The notes under the pieces are model-generated. The model worked only from the letters and a program-made list of their open reading frames with translations, made no database searches and was not told the origin of the DNA. The translations under genes and the position numbers were made by a program. DNA of 40,099 nucleotides, taken from positions 1 to 40,099 of the forward strand of contig CALGNO010000163.1 in NCBI GenBank assembly GCA_937958625.1. Reading direction: 5' to 3'. The first letter of the stretch is position 1; each line of letters begins with the position of its first letter. Shown in pieces: positions 33,638 to 40,099 of this stretch. The DNA comes from an uncultured Neomegalonema sp. (GTDB taxonomy: Bacteria; Pseudomonadota; Alphaproteobacteria; Rhodobacterales; Rhodobacteraceae).

Positions 33638-34216
33638 TCAGCTTTCCCCCCCGTCGCGTTTCGGGAACGGCATGTTCAATTCGCGCAACAGCGCGCGGGC
33701 GTGTTCGTCGTCGGATGCCGTGGTGCAGATGATGATGTCCATGCCCCGGATCTTGTCGACCTTGTCGTACTCGATTTCCGGGAAAATGATGTGCTCCTTG
33801 ATACCCAGGGCATAGTTGCCCCGGCCATCGAAGCTGGTGTCTTTCACGCCGCGAAAGTCACGAATGCGCGGCATGGCAATCGTGATCAGACGGTCAAGAA
33901 AGTCGTACATACGCGCGCCGCGCAGGGTGACTTTCACGCCGAGGGGCATCCCCTCGCGCACCTTGAACCCAGCGATGGAGTTCTTGGCACGGGTGACTAC
34001 CGGCTTCTGGCCCGCAATCAGCTCCAGCTCCGCCGCTGCGGCCTTGACGCGCTTTGAGTCCTGAACGGCATCGCCGACACCCATGTTGAGAACGATTTTC
34101 TCAAGCTTGGGGATCTGCATGTCGTTCTTGAGGCCGAACTCGGATTTGATCTTGGCCCGAATTTCGTTGTCGTAGAGAGCGCGCAGGCGCGGGATATAGG
34201 TCGATCCATCAGCCAT
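33638..34216 (-). CDS. rplE: 50S ribosomal protein L5
   Basis: 192 residues. Y-I-P-R-L-R-A-L-Y near the start, then [45 protein letters not shown] and the C-terminal [26 protein letters not shown]. It binds 5S rRNA and contacts S13 in the B1b bridge, which is relevant to the altered S13 in this window. It overlaps the end of rplX by 8 bases. Confidence 0.98.
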   Translation of the reverse strand: MADGSTYIPRLRALYDNEIRAKIKSEFGLKNDMQIPKLEKIVLNMGVGDAVQDSKRVKAAAAELELIAGQKPVVTRAKNSIAGFKVREGMPLGVKVTLRGARMYDFLDRLITIAMPRIRDFRGVKDTSFDGRGNYALGIKEHIIFPEIEYDKVDKIRGMDIIICTTASDDEHARALLRELNMPFPKRDGGES

Positions 34217-34523
34217 CGATCACTTCCCCCGATTTCTTGGCGAAGCGGACTTTTTTGCCGTCTTCGATTTTGAAGCCAACACGGGTCGGACCACCATCCT
34301 TGGGATCGACCATCGCGAGGTTTGAAATTTGAATCGGCGTTGCCTTGGAAACGCGGCCACCCTGGCTGGTCTGGCTCTGTTTCGTGTGGCGCACGCGCGT
34401 ATTGACGCCCGTGACGATCGCCCGACCCTCGGCTGGAAAGACCTTTTCGATCTCGCCTTCCTGGCCTTTGTCGCGACCCGTCAGAACGACGACCTTGTCG
34501 CCCTTTTTAAGCTTGGCAGCCAT
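34209..34523 (-). CDS. rplX: 50S ribosomal protein L24
   Basis: 104 residues with the KOW motif [26 protein letters not shown] and [31 protein letters not shown]. It initiates 50S assembly. Its ATG overlaps the rplN stop codon by one base. Confidence 0.98.
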   Translation of the reverse strand: MAAKLKKGDKVVVLTGRDKGQEGEIEKVFPAEGRAIVTGVNTRVRHTKQSQTSQGGRVSKATPIQISNLAMVDPKDGGPTRVGFKIEDGKKVRFAKKSGEVIDG

Positions 34524-34891
34524 CAGAGCACCTCCGGGGCCAGCGAAATGATTTTCATGTAGTTCTTGGCGCGCAGCTCGCGGGGAACCGGGCCAAAGAT
34601 ACGCGTGCCCATCGGCTCATTCTGGTTGTTCAGAATGACCGCGGCATTAGTATCGAAGCGAATAACAGTGCCATCCGGGCGACGGATCGCCTTCGACGTG
34701 CGAACGACGACGGCCTTACGGACCTCGCCCTTTTTCACACGACCGCGGGGGATGGCTTCCTTGACGGAAACGACGATGACATCGCCGACATGGGCATAAC
34801 GACGCTTTGCGCCGCCAAGCACCTTGATGCACTGAACACGACGGGCACCGCTGTTATCGGCAACCGTCAGATTGGACTGCATCTGGATCAT
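34523..34891 (-). CDS. rplN: 50S ribosomal protein L14
   Basis: 122 residues, [27 protein letters not shown], then [21 protein letters not shown] and [13 protein letters not shown], standard L14. A 72-bp gap separates it from rpsQ. Confidence 0.98.
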   Translation of the reverse strand: MIQMQSNLTVADNSGARRVQCIKVLGGAKRRYAHVGDVIVVSVKEAIPRGRVKKGEVRKAVVVRTSKAIRRPDGTVIRFDTNAAVILNNQNEPMGTRIFGPVPRELRAKNYMKIISLAPEVL

Positions 34892-34963
34892 TGTAGGCCT
34901 CCAGACCTGGCCCCATCACCACATTGGATCGGGACCGGTTTCGTAGAGCCGGAGAGGTGAGAC

Positions 34964-35203
34964 TTACTCTGCCGAGTCGGTCACAAGCTCCCAGCGTTTC
35001 AATTTCGAGATTGGCGCGCATTCACGAATACGCACGATCTCACCCTCTTTCGCGGCATTCGCAGCGTCGTGGGCGTGATATTTTTTCGAGCTCCGGATCG
35101 TCTTTTTAAGAACCGGATGACGGAAACGACGCTCAACGCTGACGACAACGGTCTTGTCGTTTTTCTCGCTGACGACGGTTCCTTGAAGAATTCTCTTCGG
35201 CAT
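34964..35203 (-). CDS. rpsQ: 30S ribosomal protein S17
   Basis: 79 residues. [46 protein letters not shown] is the OB-fold S17 signature, followed by [20 protein letters not shown]. Its length is normal. Confidence 0.98.
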   Translation of the reverse strand: MPKRILQGTVVSEKNDKTVVVSVERRFRHPVLKKTIRSSKKYHAHDAANAAKEGEIVRIRECAPISKLKRWELVTDSAE

Positions 35204-35220
35204 CTCAGATCCTCTCCCGC

Positions 35221-35427
35221 TTACGCGGCGCTCGCGGCATCGCGAGCCTTTTCGTTCAGCAAAGTCATGACGCGAGCAATCTCACGGCGTACCGTGCGAA
35301 CCCGCGACGTATTCTCAAGCTGGCCCGTGGCACCTTGAAAACGCAGATTGAACTGCTCTTTCTTCAAGGTGACAAGCTCCTCACGGAGCTGGTCGAGCGT
35401 CTTGTCCCGCATTTCCGCTGCGTTCAT
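35221..35427 (-). CDS. rpmC: 50S ribosomal protein L29
   Basis: 68 residues from the ATG at 35427, which has GGAGG eight bases upstream; an upstream TTG would include that ribosome site inside the gene and is rejected. [52 protein letters not shown] is a two-helix L29. It lies at the exit tunnel. Confidence 0.97.
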   Translation of the reverse strand: MNAAEMRDKTLDQLREELVTLKKEQFNLRFQGATGQLENTSRVRTVRREIARVMTLLNEKARDAASAA

Positions 35428-35481
35428 TGCGGTAGCCTCCAAAGACAAAGACGAGACGGCCCCGATTTCAGGGCCTCCCGT

Positions 35482-35895
35482 TTACCAATCCGTCCGTGCA
35501 ACAAACCGACATTTCACCGGCAACTTCATTGCGGCGAGTCGGAGCGCTTCTTGTGCAACAGGTTCACTAACCCCGTCAATCTCAAACATGATCCGACCGG
35601 GTTTAACTTTAGCCGCCCAGAATTCGACCGACCCCTTACCTTTACCCATGCGGACTTCGGTAGGTTTCTTCGAAACCGGAACATCAGGAAAGATGCGGAT
35701 CCACACCCGGCCCTGCCGTTTCATGTGGCGCGTCATGGCACGACGCGCCGCCTCGATCTGACGCGCGGTAACGCGTTCAGGCTCAAGGGCTTTGAGACCG
35801 AACGAGCCGAAGTTCAGGTCGACGCCGCCCTTGGCCTCGCCCTTGATCCGGCCCTTATGGGCCTTACGATATTTCGTGCGTTTTGGCTGTAGCAT
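35482..35895 (-). CDS. rplP: 50S ribosomal protein L16
   Basis: 137 residues, [19 protein letters not shown], then [40 protein letters not shown] and [24 protein letters not shown]. It sits near the peptidyl-transferase centre. It lies 11 bases past rpsC. Confidence 0.98.
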   Translation of the reverse strand: MLQPKRTKYRKAHKGRIKGEAKGGVDLNFGSFGLKALEPERVTARQIEAARRAMTRHMKRQGRVWIRIFPDVPVSKKPTEVRMGKGKGSVEFWAAKVKPGRIMFEIDGVSEPVAQEALRLAAMKLPVKCRFVARTDW

Positions 35896-35906
35896 CGCCC
35901 TACTCC

Positions 35907-36641
35907 TTAGTCGCGGTCACGGCGCGGGCCACGGCCACCACCAGGACGGCCACCACCGGGACGTCCACCCTCTTGCAGTTCAGCGGCACGGCGGTCGCGG
36001 GCCATCGGATCGTGCTCAAGGATTTCGCCCTTGAAGATCCAGACCTTAACGCCGCAGACGCCGTAGGCCGTGTGGCCCTCGGCTTCCGCATAATCGATGT
36101 CGGCGCGCAGCGTATGCAGAGGCACCCGGCCCTCACGATACCACTCCGTCCGCGCAATCTCGGCACCGCCGAGGCGTCCACCGACATTCACACGGATACC
36201 AAGAGCCCCCATACGCATCGCGTTCTGCACGGCGCGCTTCATGGCGCGGCGGAACGAAACCCGGCGCTCAAGCTGCTGCGCGATATTCTCGGCGACAAGC
36301 TGGGCGTCGATCTCGGGCTTGCGAACCTCGACGATGTTGAGGTGCAGCTCGCTATCGGTGAACTTCGCCAGCTTCTGACGCAGCTTTTCGATGTCTGCGC
36401 CTTTCTTGCCGATGATGACGCCCGGACGACCGGCGTGAATCGTCACGCGGCACTTTTTGTGCGGCCGCTCGATGATCACGCGGCTGATCGATGCCTGCTT
36501 GCATTCCTTGAAGATATATTCGCGGATCGCGATGTCTTCATGCAGCAGATCACCATATTCCTTGGTGTTCGCGAACCAGCGCGAGTCCCAGGTCCGGTTG
36601 ATGCCGACACGGATGCCGACGGGATTGATCTTCTGACCCAT
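35907..36641 (-). CDS. rpsC: 30S ribosomal protein S3
   Basis: 244 residues. [26 protein letters not shown]-domain motif [18 protein letters not shown], and [27 protein letters not shown] C-domain. A Gly/Arg-rich C-terminal tail ([20 protein letters not shown]) extends past the core, as in several alphaproteobacterial S3 proteins. Its ATG overlaps the rplV stop by one base. Confidence 0.98.
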   Translation of the reverse strand: MGQKINPVGIRVGINRTWDSRWFANTKEYGDLLHEDIAIREYIFKECKQASISRVIIERPHKKCRVTIHAGRPGVIIGKKGADIEKLRQKLAKFTDSELHLNIVEVRKPEIDAQLVAENIAQQLERRVSFRRAMKRAVQNAMRMGALGIRVNVGGRLGGAEIARTEWYREGRVPLHTLRADIDYAEAEGHTAYGVCGVKVWIFKGEILEHDPMARDRRAAELQEGGRPGGGRPGGGRGPRRDRD

Positions 36642-37018
36642 TACGCAGACTCCTCTTCGCGAACCTTGATCGTCAGCTGCGAGAACGGCTTCAGGATCTT
36701 GCCGAAGCGACCGCGCGCGCGCGGACGACCGCGTTTCAGGGTGATGTTCTTGCCGACCCAGGCTTCGGCGACAATCAGGCTGTCGACGTCGAGGCCGTGG
36801 TTGTTCTCCGCATTCGCGATGGCCGACTGCAGCGTCTTCTTGACGTCAACGGCAATGCGCTTTTTCGAGAAGGTCAGTTCCGCGAGGGCCGTACCGACGG
36901 CCTTGCCGCGAATCTGCTCGGCAACAAGGTTCAGCTTTTGCGGGCTGGTGCGAAGCATCCGGCACACGGCCATGGCTTCGTTATCCGCTACGCGGCGAGG
37001 ATTGGTTTGCTTGCCCAT
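36641..37018 (-). CDS. rplV: 50S ribosomal protein L22
   Basis: 125 residues with [60 protein letters not shown] and the tunnel-lining beta-hairpin [14 protein letters not shown], where macrolide-resistance changes occur in other bacteria. No odd change is seen. Confidence 0.98.
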   Translation of the reverse strand: MGKQTNPRRVADNEAMAVCRMLRTSPQKLNLVAEQIRGKAVGTALAELTFSKKRIAVDVKKTLQSAIANAENNHGLDVDSLIVAEAWVGKNITLKRGRPRARGRFGKILKPFSQLTIKVREEESA

Positions 37019-37021
37019 CTC

Positions 37022-37300
37022 TTACTTCCGCTTCGCTTTCTTGTCGGCTGCGTGACCGTAATAGGTACGGGTCGGCGCAAACTCGCCAAGCTTGTGACCA
37101 ATCATGTCCTCGGAGATGAGAACCGGGATGTGTTTTTTGCCGTTATGGACACCAAAGGTCAGGCCGACGAAGTGCGGCAGGATGGTCGAGCGGCGCGACC
37201 ATGTCTTGATGATTTCCTTGCGACCACCTTCGCGTGCAGCCTCTGCTTTTTTAAGCAGATAGCCGTCCACGAACGGGCCTTTCCAGACGGAACGAGGCAT
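37022..37300 (-). CDS. rpsS: 30S ribosomal protein S19
   Basis: 92 residues, [72 protein letters not shown]19 pairs with S13 in the 30S head, so it is the natural partner to compare with the altered S13. No deletion is seen in S19. Confidence 0.98.
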   Translation of the reverse strand: MPRSVWKGPFVDGYLLKKAEAAREGGRKEIIKTWSRRSTILPHFVGLTFGVHNGKKHIPVLISEDMIGHKLGEFAPTRTYYGHAADKKAKRK

Positions 37301-37312
37301 GTCTGGCGCTCC

Positions 37313-38149
37313 TTATTTCTTTTTGCGCGCGTGGCGGCTGCGGATGATGAGGCGATCGGTCTCTTTGTTGTTGCGCGTGCGCGGACCCTTTGTCGGCTTA
37401 CCCCAAGGCGTAACCGGGTTACGACCACCGGAGGTGCGGCCTTCACCGCCGCCGTGCGGGTGATCAATCGGGTTCATGGCGACGCCGCGAACCGAAGGAC
37501 GCTTGCCCTTCCAACGGGTACGACCGGCTTTACCGAAGTTCTGGTTCGAGTGGTCGGCGTTCGAAACCGCACCCACCGTCGCCATGCATTCCTGGCGAAC
37601 AAGGCGCAACTCGCCCGACCCGAGACGGATCTGAGCGTACCCGCCATCGCGGCCCACGAACTGAGCGTAGGAACCGGCGGAGCGGGCAATCTGGCCGCCC
37701 TTTTCAGGCTTCATCTCGACATTGTGGATGATCGTGCCAATCGGCATTCCCGAGAGTGGCATCGCATTGCCAGGACGGATATCGACCTTGGCACCGGCGA
37801 CGATCTTGTCGCCGACCGCGAGACGCTGGGGAGCCAAAACGTAGTTCAGCTCGCCATCCTCATACTTCACCAACGCGATGAAGGCGGTGCGGTTGGGGTC
37901 ATATTCGATCCGCTCGACGGTCGCGGGCATATCCCACTTCCGACGCTTGAAATCGACGATCCGGTATAGCTTTTTCGTGCCGCCACCGATCCGACGCGCC
38001 GTGATCCGGCCCGTGTTATTCCGTCCGCCTTTTTTGGTCAGACCCTGGGTAAGGGTCTTTTCCGGGCGGCCTTTATAAAGATCAGCGCGGTCGATCAGCA
38101 CCAGCCCTCGCTGGCCCGGCGTCGTCGGCTTGTACTTCTTTAACGCCAT
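37313..38149 (-). CDS. rplB: 50S ribosomal protein L2
   Basis: 278 residues. [27 protein letters not shown] start, [20 protein letters not shown], and the C-terminal [34 protein letters not shown] loop that lies near the peptidyl-transferase centre. Its length is normal. Confidence 0.98.
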   Translation of the reverse strand: MALKKYKPTTPGQRGLVLIDRADLYKGRPEKTLTQGLTKKGGRNNTGRITARRIGGGTKKLYRIVDFKRRKWDMPATVERIEYDPNRTAFIALVKYEDGELNYVLAPQRLAVGDKIVAGAKVDIRPGNAMPLSGMPIGTIIHNVEMKPEKGGQIARSAGSYAQFVGRDGGYAQIRLGSGELRLVRQECMATVGAVSNADHSNQNFGKAGRTRWKGKRPSVRGVAMNPIDHPHGGGEGRTSGGRNPVTPWGKPTKGPRTRNNKETDRLIIRSRHARKKK

Positions 38150-38237
38150 GCTTCCTGTCTCCCGTGCGACCGGTCCGTGACCGGCCTATTCTCGCCTTCC
38201 GATGCGCAACCCGCGCATACTCAGACCGTTCTGAGCC

Positions 38238-38534
38238 TCAAAGGCCCGTCGTTACATCGATCATCGAGCCGTCTTGCAGAGTGACGATCGCTTTCTTGAT
38301 GTCTTTCCGCTGACCCTTACGGCCCCGGAAGACTTTCTTCTTACCCTTTTGGATCAACGTGTTGACCTTGGTCACTTTCACGTTGAACAGGGCTTCGACT
38401 GCATCGCGAATCGCGCCCTTGTTGGCGTCGATGGCAACCTCGAAGACAACCGCATTGGCTTCGGAGGCCATGGTCGACTTTTCGGTTACGATGGGGCGAC
38501 GAATGACGTCGTAATGCTCAGGTTTCGCGCTCAT
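38238..38534 (-). CDS. rplW: 50S ribosomal protein L23
   Basis: 98 residues with [55 protein letters not shown] and the [22 protein letters not shown] loop. It is the docking site for trigger factor and SRP at the tunnel exit. It overlaps the rplD stop by 4 bases. An 88-bp gap to rplB carries a small CCGGTC/GACCGG hairpin. Confidence 0.98.
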   Translation of the reverse strand: MSAKPEHYDVIRRPIVTEKSTMASEANAVVFEVAIDANKGAIRDAVEALFNVKVTKVNTLIQKGKKKVFRGRKGQRKDIKKAIVTLQDGSMIDVTTGL

Positions 38535-39172
38535 GCCGACACCTCTTTCTTCTCGCCCAGACGCGCATTCAGAACGTCGAGCCCGGCCTTGGTCACGACA
38601 AGCGTGTCTTTGTTCAAGATGTCATAGACGTTCGCACCGGCACCGGGCAGCACGTCGATGCCATCCAGATTGCTTGCGGCACGAGCGAAGCCAGCATCCA
38701 TCTCGGACCCGTCGATGATCAGCGCCTTCTTAACGCCGAGCTTCGCCAGGTGTTCGCGAAGCGATTTGGTCTTGCCGTCATCGAGCTTGGCGGCATCGAG
38801 AACGATCAGTTTTTTCGACGACGCCTTGTCGGACAGGGCCATTTTCAGGCCGAGTACGCGAACTTTCTTCGGCAGATCATGGGCGTGACTACGCGGGGTT
38901 GGCCCCTTGTAGACACCGCCGCCGCGGAAGATCGGCGCGCCGCGCGAACCATGACGCGCACCGCCCGTGCCCTTTTGGCGATAGATTTTCTTGGTCGAAT
39001 ACGAAACGTCCGAACGACCCTTGGTCGAATGCGTGCCGGCCTGGGCGCGAGCGCGCTGCCAGCGGACCACGCGGTGCAGGATGTCTGCACGCGGCTCGAC
39101 GCCGAAAATCGCATCGTCGAGTTCGACGTCGCCAGCACCGGACGCATCAAGATTGAAAACGTCGATCTTCAT
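38531..39172 (-). CDS. rplD: 50S ribosomal protein L4
   Basis: 213 residues. [71 protein letters not shown] is the tunnel-reaching loop; a C-terminal globular part follows. In other bacteria L4 autoregulates the S10 operon. It overlaps the end of rplC by 4 bases. Confidence 0.98.
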   Translation of the reverse strand: MKIDVFNLDASGAGDVELDDAIFGVEPRADILHRVVRWQRARAQAGTHSTKGRSDVSYSTKKIYRQKGTGGARHGSRGAPIFRGGGVYKGPTPRSHAHDLPKKVRVLGLKMALSDKASSKKLIVLDAAKLDDGKTKSLREHLAKLGVKKALIIDGSEMDAGFARAASNLDGIDVLPGAGANVYDILNKDTLVVTKAGLDVLNARLGEKKEVSA

Positions 39173-40017
39173 GCCTTCGGCTCCTCTTCAGGCGTATCGG
39201 CTCCACCATCGTCGGCAGCGTCAGCGGCCTCGGCCTGTTCCATCGCCGCCTGCTCAGCGGCAGCCTCTTCAGCCAAACGTGCGGCTTCTTCAGCAGCGGC
39301 GGCTTCGGCGGCCTCTTCAGCCGCTTTCGCAGCTTCGGCAGCAGCAGAACGCAGGGCGGCAGGCATCGGAATATTTTCAGGAAGCGCGCGCTTCGACGCA
39401 TCCTTGATCATCACCCAGCCGCCTTTGGCACCGGGAACAGCGCCGCGCACCATGACCAAGCCACGCTCGGAGTCGGTACGCTCGATGCGCAAGTTCTGGG
39501 TCGTCACGCGGGCATCACCCATGTGACCGGCCATCTTCTTACCCTTGAAGACCTTACCCGGATCCTGACACTGGCCGGTAGAGCCGTGCGAGCGGTGCGA
39601 AATCGAAACACCGTGAGTCGCGCGCAGGCCGCCAAAGTTGTGCCGCTTCATCGCACCGGCAAAACCCTTACCGATGGACGTGCCGACGACATCGACGAAC
39701 TGGCCTTCGAAGTAGTGATCCGCGATGATCTCTTCACCGACCTCAATGAGGTTTTCGGGCGAGACGCGAAACTCTGCAACGCGCTTTTTGGGTTCGACCT
39801 TCGCAACCGAGAAGTGGCCGCGCATCGGGGCCGTAACCCGTTTTGCCTTGGCCGCGCCTGCGCCGAGCTGCACGGCGGTATAGCCATCGCGCTCGATTGT
39901 CCGCTGGGCGACAACCTGAACATTATCCATGCTGAGCACGGTTACCGGAACCTGACGGCCATCTTCCATGAAGAGGCGAGTCATTCCGAGCTTCCGTGCG
40001 AGTACGCCGGTCCGCAT
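39169..40017 (-). CDS. rplC: 50S ribosomal protein L3 with long Ala/Glu C-terminal extension
   Basis: 282 residues from the ATG at 40017, which has GGAGGG six bases upstream; an earlier in-frame ATG would put that site inside the gene. [72 protein letters not shown] and [14 protein letters not shown] are canonical. The core ends near residue 222; after it a Ala/Glu-rich, then acidic tail of about 60 residues is added (typical bacterial L3 is about 210). Related species also carry such tails, but their role is unknown. Confidence 0.97.
   Translation of the reverse strand: MRTGVLARKLGMTRLFMEDGRQVPVTVLSMDNVQVVAQRTIERDGYTAVQLGAGAAKAKRVTAPMRGHFSVAKVEPKKRVAEFRVSPENLIEVGEEIIADHYFEGQFVDVVGTSIGKGFAGAMKRHNFGGLRATHGVSISHRSHGSTGQCQDPGKVFKGKKMAGHMGDARVTTQNLRIERTDSERGLVMVRGAVPGAKGGWVMIKDASKRALPENIPMPAALRSAAAEAAKAAEEAAEAAAAEEAARLAEEAAAEQAAMEQAEAADAADDGGADTPEEEPKA
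39172..39348 (-). repeat. Low-complexity Ala/Glu coding tract in rplC
   Basis: Fifty-nine codons mainly for Ala and Glu, with irregular AEEAA-type repeats and a final acidic stretch ending PEEEPKA. The peptide is predicted to be helical and then disordered. Codons vary, so it is not a pure microsatellite. Confidence 0.75.
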
Positions 40018-40030
40018 AAGAAGCCCTCCT

Positions 40031-40099
40031 TTAAAGTTTGATCTCGACATCCACACCAGCCGCGAGGTCGAGCTTCATCAGCGCGTCAACGGTCTGGGG
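40031..40099 (-). CDS. rpsJ: 30S ribosomal protein S10, C-terminal 22 residues (cut by window edge)
   Basis: The last bases read, on the minus strand, [20 protein letters not shown] followed by KL and a TAA stop at 40031-40033, a standard S10 end. The rest of the gene lies outside the window. It would be the first gene of the S10 operon, 13 bases before the rplC ATG. Confidence 0.95.
   Translation of the reverse strand, partial: PQTVDALMKLDLAAGVDVEIKL

Overview
The window is a piece of an alphaproteobacterial chromosome. The evidence is the GC-rich coding sequence, a crotonyl-CoA carboxylase/reductase, an HWE-type sensor protein, and an S10-spc-alpha ribosomal cluster that ends rpoA-rplQ and is followed by htrA and rarA. 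The genus cannot be fixed from the sequence. An aerobic, possibly marine member of Rhodobacterales, Caulobacterales or Parvularculales would fit.

The left end (about 1-2500) looks like accessory DNA. It is visibly less GC-rich and holds an AlbA_2/Schlafen-type ATP-binding protein with a small partner gene, two short tandem repeats, and the 3' remnant of an IS1595-family transposase. From 2550 to about 25900 lies mixed chromosomal housekeeping DNA. It includes an exosortase-A-associated type glycosyltransferase, an AmpD-like amidase and an RsuA/RluB pseudouridine synthase, all on one strand and divergent from tadA, which ends in a clear terminator. Next come a DsbD-type membrane reductase, ccr of the ethylmalonyl-CoA pathway, an acetyltransferase-like protein, an HWE kinase homologue that has lost its phosphoacceptor histidine, a PlsB-type acyltransferase, a Pal-like lipoprotein with a repetitive C-terminus, a TolC-type channel, a FAN1/VRR-NUC nuclease, an inositol-monophosphatase/HisN-family phosphatase, an XRE regulator, typA, a conserved hypothetical gene, rarA, htrA and a TauE/SafE transporter.

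From about 25930 to the right end runs the minus-strand ribosomal supercluster: rpsJ (partial), rplC, rplD, rplW, rplB, rpsS, rplV, rpsC, rplP, rpmC, rpsQ, rplN, rplX, rplE, rpsN, rpsH, rplF, rplR, rpsE, rpmD, rplO, secY, adk, rpsM, rpsK, rpoA, rplQ. A strong intrinsic terminator follows rplQ. Many genes overlap or sit within 15 bases of each other, so transcription is probably one or a few long units. Three hairpins in the larger gaps (rpmD-rplO, rpsK-rpoA, rpoA-rplQ) may mark processing or attenuation points.

I do not see a complete undescribed multi-gene system. The strongest oddities are: (1) ribosomal protein S13 lacks six normally near-invariant residues in an in-frame deletion; (2) a well-preserved HWE kinase fold has Gln where the phosphoacceptor His should be; (3) a Pal-like lipoprotein ends in a run of LLNDP-type pentapeptides whose codons have diverged while the peptide is kept; (4) an AlbA_2/ATPase gene and its overlapping small partner lie beside an IS remnant. 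No tRNA, rRNA or CRISPR array was recognised.
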